Source: an uncultured Lachnospiraceae bacterium (GTDB lineage Bacteria > Bacillota > Clostridia > Lachnospirales > Lachnospiraceae). From it: a stretch of 64,000 bases of DNA. Each line of letters starts with the position of its first letter. Position 1 is the first letter of the stretch. The stretch spans positions 62,001 through 126,000 of the forward strand of contig CADCIK010000001.1 in assembly GCA_902801415.1 (NCBI GenBank). The letters run 5' to 3'. The notes under the pieces were generated by a model. It had not been told where the DNA came from. It did not search any database and worked only from the letters and a program-made list of their open reading frames with translations. The position numbers and the translations under genes are program-made. Shown here piece by piece: positions 60,031-64,000 of this stretch.

Positions 60031-61926
60031 TTATTCCGGCGCTTCGCCTGTTCCGATCGCATTGTAGATCATGGAGGAAAGACGCACGATCTCAGGGATC
60101 CTGCCGCCCGCGCCGCTGCTCATGATACAGAGGACATAACTGCAGGAAGGCGCCCATACGATAGCGGCGTCATTGTCAACACTGCCAAGTTCACCGGTCT
60201 TGTTGCCTGTCGGAACGTCGGACGGAATTCCGGCAGGGATCTTCCATGTTCTCTGCTGGTCTCTGAGGTCCTGCAGGATCCTGTCCGAAGATTTCTGATC
60301 GACATACTTTCCTTCAAGTACCTGCTCGAGCATAACGCCGCAGTCCTTCGCGGAAGTATAGTTCTCTTTGCCGTTGCTTTCCAGCATCCGGCGGTTCAGC
60401 TCTGTTGCCTTAAAACCTTTCTCTGCAGCAAATCTGTTGACATTATCCATTCCTACAGCGCCGATCAGGGTATTGGCCGCGCCATTATCGCTTACACTGA
60501 TCATGGAATCCGGAAGCCTGCCGTACATTTCTATATCCAGCATATTCTCGTTAGTCTGCCGGTAGAACTCGCCCGCTATAAAGAGCTTGATCAGACTTGC
60601 CGCAACCATTTTCTCGTCCTCATTGATCCCGATCACCTGATCCGTATCGAGGCGTTTGAGATATAAGGACCACTTTCCGCCCAGACGGCCGATCTCCGCC
60701 TCCAGGTCCTCCTGCAGCGCCTGCATCTGCGCGCCTGTCTTTGCAAGAAGTTCATCGTGCTTTCTCTTGAGTATACTGTTTGCGGTCGATCCGATCAGGT
60801 CCTTCACGGCCTTCGCTGAGCGCTCTGTCTTGCGGGCCGGTGTGAATATGGTTGAAGCGAGAACGTCTCTGAGAGCCTGGGCTTCTTTCTCCCGGGCTGC
60901 CTCTTCATCTGTTTCCGCGAGTTCAGTGTTCAGGGTAGATCCTGTTGCTGCTGCCTGTGTTGTGCTGCCTGTATCTGCGGTGTCGCCTGTATTTGAGGTT
61001 TCTTCGGCGCTTTCTGTTTCGTCCGTGGTACCTGCGGCAGAGGTCTCTTCTGTGCTGCCTGTGTCAGAGGCCTCTTCGGTGTTTCCTTCATCCGGCTGCG
61101 CTTCTTCGTTTTCACCGGCCGGAGCGGCTTCTGCGTCTTCGCTATCAGGTGCTTCTTCTTCCTTCTTCTCTGCCAGATAGGCTTCGATTCCTGCGACAAT
61201 GCCTTCCGCCATTGTGTCTTGGAAGTCATTGTCCTGCATCTTTGTGTCCTCTTCCGGATTGGTCATATAGCCGAGCTCAATGATCGTCACAGGGACTGTG
61301 CACCAGTTGATCCCGCTCATCGTATCGGTCTCCCAGACCCGCTCTTTGCGGATCCCTGTGGCCTCTGTATAAGCGTCCAGAACAAGCTCAGAGAGCCGTT
61401 TGGAATCTTCATAGTATTCGCTGTTATAGGGGTTGGAGGACGTCTGACAGATCGTCATAGCGCCGTTAGCGGACGAGCTGTCTGATCCGTTGGCGTGAAC
61501 CCTGATGAAGGCGTCAGCGTTCGCTTCATTTGCGACCATCGCCCGCTCCGAATTCGTGATATCCACGTCATTGGTCTCGCGGATCATGACGACCTGATAG
61601 CCCTTCTCTTCTAACAGGTCTCTCAACTTCAAACTGATATCCAGCGTCAGCTGATACTCAGGAACGCCGGTTGTAGTGCCTCTTGTTCCGCCGGCGACTT
61701 TGGTCTTCATTGCAGACGATCCGGGTCCGATCGGCTCCTGGCCGAAATTTCCATGCTCCTGATGGCCTGCGTCGATGGCGATCACATAAGCTGCCGCCTC
61801 TTCCATTGCTGCATTCTGTTCTTCTATTCTATGCGCTTCCTCAATGATCAATGAGCAGTCCGCGTTTCCTATAGCCGCGGCCGAACCGATCATTACAGAT
61901 AATATTGCTGCGATCACTCCGTTCAT
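60031..61926 (-). CDS. N-acetylmuramoyl-L-alanine amidase fused to a class A beta-lactamase-like domain
   Basis: The 631-residue protein starts at MNGVIAAILS (GGAGG upstream) and has a signal-type N-terminus. Residues 45-253 are an Amidase_3 domain with zinc ligands His55 (DAGHQ), Glu90 (GVPEYQ), His144 (RVHANGS) and catalytic Glu217 (IIELGYM). A Glu/Thr/Ser/Ala-rich linker (about 250-345) is followed by a serine hydrolase of the class A beta-lactamase type (about 400-628) with Ser444-x-x-Lys447 (ASLIKL), SDN at 479-481 and KTG at 576-578. Wall cleavage by the first half and penicillin-recognising or D,D-peptidase-like activity by the second are inferred. Both active sites are intact. No membrane anchor or wall-binding repeats are seen. 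Confidence 0.88.
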   Translation of the reverse strand: MNGVIAAILSVMIGSAAAIGNADCSLIIEEAHRIEEQNAAMEEAAAYVIAIDAGHQEHGNFGQEPIGPGSSAMKTKVAGGTRGTTTGVPEYQLTLDISLKLRDLLEEKGYQVVMIRETNDVDITNSERAMVANEANADAFIRVHANGSDSSSANGAMTICQTSSNPYNSEYYEDSKRLSELVLDAYTEATGIRKERVWETDTMSGINWCTVPVTIIELGYMTNPEEDTKMQDNDFQDTMAEGIVAGIEAYLAEKKEEEAPDSEDAEAAPAGENEEAQPDEGNTEEASDTGSTEETSAAGTTDETESAEETSNTGDTADTGSTTQAAATGSTLNTELAETDEEAAREKEAQALRDVLASTIFTPARKTERSAKAVKDLIGSTANSILKRKHDELLAKTGAQMQALQEDLEAEIGRLGGKWSLYLKRLDTDQVIGINEDEKMVAASLIKLFIAGEFYRQTNENMLDIEMYGRLPDSMISVSDNGAANTLIGAVGMDNVNRFAAEKGFKATELNRRMLESNGKENYTSAKDCGVMLEQVLEGKYVDQKSSDRILQDLRDQQRTWKIPAGIPSDVPTGNKTGELGSVDNDAAIVWAPSCSYVLCIMSSGAGGRIPEIVRLSSMIYNAIGTGEAPE

Positions 61927-61959
61927 GGTATCCTCCAAGTGCACTCTATGTGCAGTGTT

Positions 61960-61988
61960 TATATAAAAGTGTGTTTTGCATATTCTAA
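61960..61988 (-). promoter_or_regulatory. Candidate promoter of the amidase fusion gene
   Basis: On the minus strand TTAGAA (61983-61988), 17 bases and TATATA (61960-61965) are a moderate match, 30-60 bases before the ATG. The leader has a short GCAC/GTGC hairpin. Positions 61989-62095 show nothing further. Confidence 0.4.
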
Positions 61989-62095
61989 ATCGTGAACACT
62001 TGTTATCTTCTTACTCTTTGCATGGTTTGTAAAGTGCGGATTTCATGAATGATGAGAGCCCGGTCAGTTTTTGCTCCAAAATTTGATTTTACTTA

Positions 62096-62124
62096 TTGAC
62101 AAACCATTTCTGCTTTCGTATACT
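62096..62124 (+). promoter_or_regulatory. Promoter of tRNA-Met
   Basis: TTGACA (62096-62101), a 17-base spacer and TATACT (62119-62124) match consensus at 11 of 12 positions. The start should lie about 20 bases before the tRNA. Confidence 0.85.
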
Positions 62125-62153
62125 ATAAAAGCTGACTGATGAAGCAGCAACAT

Positions 62154-62227
62154 GGCGAGATAGCTCAGCTGGCTAGAGCACGCGGTTCATACCCGCGGTG
62201 TCGAGGGTTCAAGTCCCCCTCTCGCTA
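62154..62227 (+). tRNA. tRNA-Met (anticodon CAT), integration target
   Basis: Acceptor GGCGAGA/TCTCGCT (G-U first pair), D arm TAGCTCAGCTGG, anticodon stem CGCGG/CCGCG around TTCATAC (anticodon CAT) and T arm with TTCAAGT are present; discriminator A, CCA not encoded. The absence of the G-C pairs of initiator tRNA suggests elongator Met; a lysidine-modified Ile tRNA cannot be excluded from the anticodon alone. One A-C mismatch lies in the T stem. The integrase gene follows in opposite orientation. Confidence 0.9.
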
Positions 62228-62260
62228 AGGCTTTCCGGGGTTTTCTTTTTCTCTTTTTTC

Positions 62261-62299
62261 TGTATGCACTTGTATGCACTTTTCCTGTATGCGCATACA
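62261..62299. repeat. Cluster of TGTATGC sites between tRNA-Met and the integrase gene
   Basis: TGTATGCACT occurs twice in tandem (62261-62270, 62271-62280) and a 14-base palindrome TGTATGCGCATACA follows (62286-62299), giving three direct and one inverted TGTATGC core in 39 bases. They are probably integrase or excision-factor sites of the attachment region. Confidence 0.65.
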
Positions 62300-62301
62300 G
62301 C

Positions 62302-63543
62302 CTAGTCAATCGCAGAGTCGAACAAGTCCTGCGTCCGTTTCCCCGCCGCATTGAGTCTGATATAGTGCAGCGCCGTCTGTGTCGTAGACCAGCCCGCAAT
62401 TTCCATCAGGTCCTGGGCGGAGGCGCCGTTCGATGCCAACGAACTCACTGCCCAAAAGCGGGTTTTGTGTGAAGATCTATACTCCACGCCGGCCGTCTCG
62501 CATGCCTTTTTCAGGTGTCTACCGAACGGAGTTTCATAAAGAAACTTTCCGGAACGGCTGCAGAAAATATAATCTCCGTCCTCTCCGTATTTCTCCCGGA
62601 CCTTTTCCAGGATCTTTTGCGCCCGGTCTGTCAACGGCAGCAAACGAACGCCGCTGTCGTGCCCGGTCTTGGTGTGTTCGACTGTCACATAGTGCCCCCG
62701 GCCGTCATCGTCGTATCTCAACACTACCTCCCGGCATATCAGGATCCCGGCCCCGTCCTGTGATATGTCTTTCCATTTAAGTCCACGGAGTTCGCCAATA
62801 CGGCAACAAAGACAAAACATCAGGCAAATGGCCAAATCGTATACATTGTCTGACTTTTCCAGCGCCGCCAGAATGGCTGCCCGGTCGTCATCGGTGTATG
62901 TTTTGTACTTGCTGGTCTGTGCCTGCGTCTTGATCGTCCGCGTGTTGTACTGTCTCGAAACGTTGACTGTTACCAGGTCACGAGAAACGGCGTAATCAAA
63001 AATGCCGTTCAGAATAGACTTGATGTTGCTGACATCATGACGTTTCAGCTTCTCACTGTATCCTGTGAAAAATTTTTCAACATCCGATGCCTTGATCTCC
63101 TTGATCTTCATCCCGCCGAGCTCGGATCCCTGGATATACTTCCTAAATATGTTGCGTTCTCGCTTGATTGTCCCGCCCTGCGTGTTCCTGAGCTCCGTTT
63201 TCCATTCGACGTAAGGCTCGTAGAGCTCCGCCAGCGTCTTGCCGTTTTCTCCGTAGTAATAGTCATATAACTTGTCATACAGGTCTTCAATCCGTGTTGC
63301 GTATATCTGCCCGCCGTCCGGCGTCCGTGTGTGGTATCTCTTACCTCCTCCCCCGCATATTGCGTATGCGTGCCGCTGGTCAATCAGTTCTCTCATCTTT
63401 TCTCTTTTCATGCTCTCATACCTACAAAAATCGGTATCAGAACGCGCGTGCTTACATTTTACATCAAGATAATTTATATCGTCCAGCAGGTCTCTTTCCG
63501 CCGCCGGGTCGATCGTGACAACCTTCCTTTTCATTCTCATCAT
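62302..63543 (-). CDS. Tyrosine recombinase / integrase of an integrated element
   Basis: The 413-residue integrase has an N-terminal AP2/arm-type segment, a SAM-like core-binding domain (about 95-180, TLAELYEPYVEWK) and the catalytic domain. Catalytic residues visible are Arg in CRIGELRGLKW, Lys in HTKTGHDSG, His-x-x-Arg in SHKTRFW, the Trp in AGWSTTQTALHYIR and the nucleophile Tyr in the same motif. It is convergent to tRNA-Met 3' to it, as expected for tRNA-targeting integrases. The start is ambiguous among several Met codons (MMRMKRK) after AAAGGG. This is the left edge of an ICE, prophage or genomic island that extends beyond the window. Confidence 0.92.
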   Translation of the reverse strand: MMRMKRKVVTIDPAAERDLLDDINYLDVKCKHARSDTDFCRYESMKREKMRELIDQRHAYAICGGGGKRYHTRTPDGGQIYATRIEDLYDKLYDYYYGENGKTLAELYEPYVEWKTELRNTQGGTIKRERNIFRKYIQGSELGGMKIKEIKASDVEKFFTGYSEKLKRHDVSNIKSILNGIFDYAVSRDLVTVNVSRQYNTRTIKTQAQTSKYKTYTDDDRAAILAALEKSDNVYDLAICLMFCLCCRIGELRGLKWKDISQDGAGILICREVVLRYDDDGRGHYVTVEHTKTGHDSGVRLLPLTDRAQKILEKVREKYGEDGDYIFCSRSGKFLYETPFGRHLKKACETAGVEYRSSHKTRFWAVSSLASNGASAQDLMEIAGWSTTQTALHYIRLNAAGKRTQDLFDSAID

Positions 63544-63648
63544 ATCCCTTTCGTTTCTATGAGAATGGAAGAAAGGCTGTTTTTTCTGCCTCTTTTTTGT
63601 CTGTCTTCTTTTTTTATACCAGTTTTGTGTGAAGGCCGGGTTTTATGT

Positions 63649-63667
63649 GCCCGTGCTTCTCACGGGC
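63649..63667 (-). promoter_or_regulatory. Hairpin in the integrase leader
   Basis: GCCCGTG and CACGGGC (63649-63655, 63661-63667) form a seven-base-pair stem with a five-base loop. It lacks a T-tract on the minus strand, so a regulatory or protein-binding role is more likely. Position 63544-63706 otherwise has only T-rich tracts and a weak TATAAA. Confidence 0.45.
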
Positions 63668-63706
63668 CGCACAGACAAATACTTAATATGAAGTTGTGGC
63701 ACTATC

Positions 63707-63732
63707 AAAAAAAAGGGCGCCTCCTGGCGCCC
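63707..63732 (-). terminator. Terminator of a gene entering from the right edge
   Basis: GGGCGCC (63715-63721) and GGCGCCC (63726-63732) form a GC-only seven-base-pair stem with a four-base loop, and the minus strand continues with eight Ts. It ends the transcript of the partial gene at 63913 and insulates the integrase gene. Confidence 0.9.
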
Positions 63733-63912
63733 GTCTATCACCTCCAATCTGCTTCTTTCTCTTTCCCACCCCATATATAAGGCGGACAAATCGAAAAAAG
63801 TCTTGTCTATATAGTTTCCGTGTTTCTCCCGCTATTTTTGTTCTACCTGTTAGAGATACTGACTTTTTACAATTTGTCTGGCTTTTATAGTATCCACGCA
63901 TCCCCCCTTTCT

Positions 63913-64000
63913 TTATGCGATGTATTCACTCTGTTCCAGGGCCCTTATAACTTCTCCATCCTGCGCCAGTAATAGCCAGTAATATGCAGGCAACCTCAAC
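63913..64000 (-). CDS. C-terminal end of an unidentified element gene
   Basis: A minus-strand frame runs in from the right edge for about 29 codons (ending ALEQSEYIA) to a TAA at 63913-63915. The composition looks coding and no other frame is open as long. It belongs to the integrated element; function cannot be judged. A 180-base stretch without a supported gene separates it from the terminator. Confidence 0.5.
   Translation of the reverse strand, partial: LRLPAYYWLLLAQDGEVIRALEQSEYIA

Noticed and set aside
63683..63901. Open frame for a basic 72-residue protein after the right-edge gene
   Set aside because: Its last third is the perfect GC-only terminator and T-tract (63707-63732), and the G-run directly against its ATG is not a usable ribosome-binding site.

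Overview
The window looks like a chromosome segment of an anaerobic Gram-positive Clostridia-type bacterium, most likely in or near the Lachnospiraceae (inference). The evidence is a Gram-positive PolC replicative polymerase, a SigH-type sigma factor next to rlmB-mrnC-cysS, RnpM and YlxQ in the nusA-infB operon, a DUF1836 protein, Asp23, a monomeric [FeFe] hydrogenase, a split purine-closing step (separate AICAR formyltransferase and PurO-type IMP cyclohydrolase) and tRNA genes without encoded CCA. Most of the window is ordinary core genome on the minus strand.

Layout (minus-strand operons read right to left). 1-10671: asp23-nusB-xseA-xseB-ispA-tlyA-nadK-argR-recN-DUF1836-pcrA. 10765-14969: prfC, then rpsO-pnp with its own promoter and an intergenic hairpin. 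15155-24088: rimP-nusA-rnpM-ylxQ-infB-rbfA-nrnA-truB-ribF. 24144-25195: tRNA-Glu and a glutathione peroxidase, each with clear promoter and terminator. 25216-35856: pyrH-frr-uppS-cdsA-rseP-ispG-polC-YARHG protein. 35893-37980: typA, divergent from pyrH with the two -35 boxes overlapping. 38001-42968: mgtE with an overlapping upstream ORF, a YigZ/IMPACT protein, tRNA-Thr and a class A PBP. 43126-48500: a plus-strand cell-surface locus (GT2 glycosyltransferase, phosphodiester-glycosidase-domain protein, small membrane protein, and a 941-residue secreted metallo-beta-lactamase-fold/NlpC-P60/repeat protein). 48557-52725: ispF-cysS-mrnC-rlmB-sigH-small protein. 52758-55735: [FeFe] hydrogenase, then plus-strand DJ-1/PfpI and CBS genes. 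55782-61988: purO-type IMP cyclohydrolase, AICAR formyltransferase, a HEXXH metallopeptidase, an SstT-type transporter and an amidase/class A beta-lactamase-like fusion. 62096-64000: tRNA-Met followed by a tyrosine integrase gene, the left end of an integrated element that continues past the window.

The genes fall into four working groups: translation and RNA metabolism, isoprenoid/lipid precursors and envelope growth, wall-surface hydrolysis, and purine closure/hydrogen metabolism. The two MEP-pathway entry genes commonly found in these operons (dxs between ispA and tlyA, dxr between cdsA and rseP) are absent from their usual slots although ispG and ispF are present.

Most unusual items: the secreted MBL-fold/P60 protein with a duplicated repeat block; the amidase/serine-hydrolase fusion; a candidate regulatory upstream ORF and switching hairpins before mgtE; an RGG-like repeat array inside IF2; the back-to-back typA/pyrH promoters; and the cluster of TGTATGC sites between tRNA-Met and the integrase gene. 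Nothing here proves an entirely new system. The plus-strand surface locus at 43.1-48.5 kb is the best candidate for undescribed biology.
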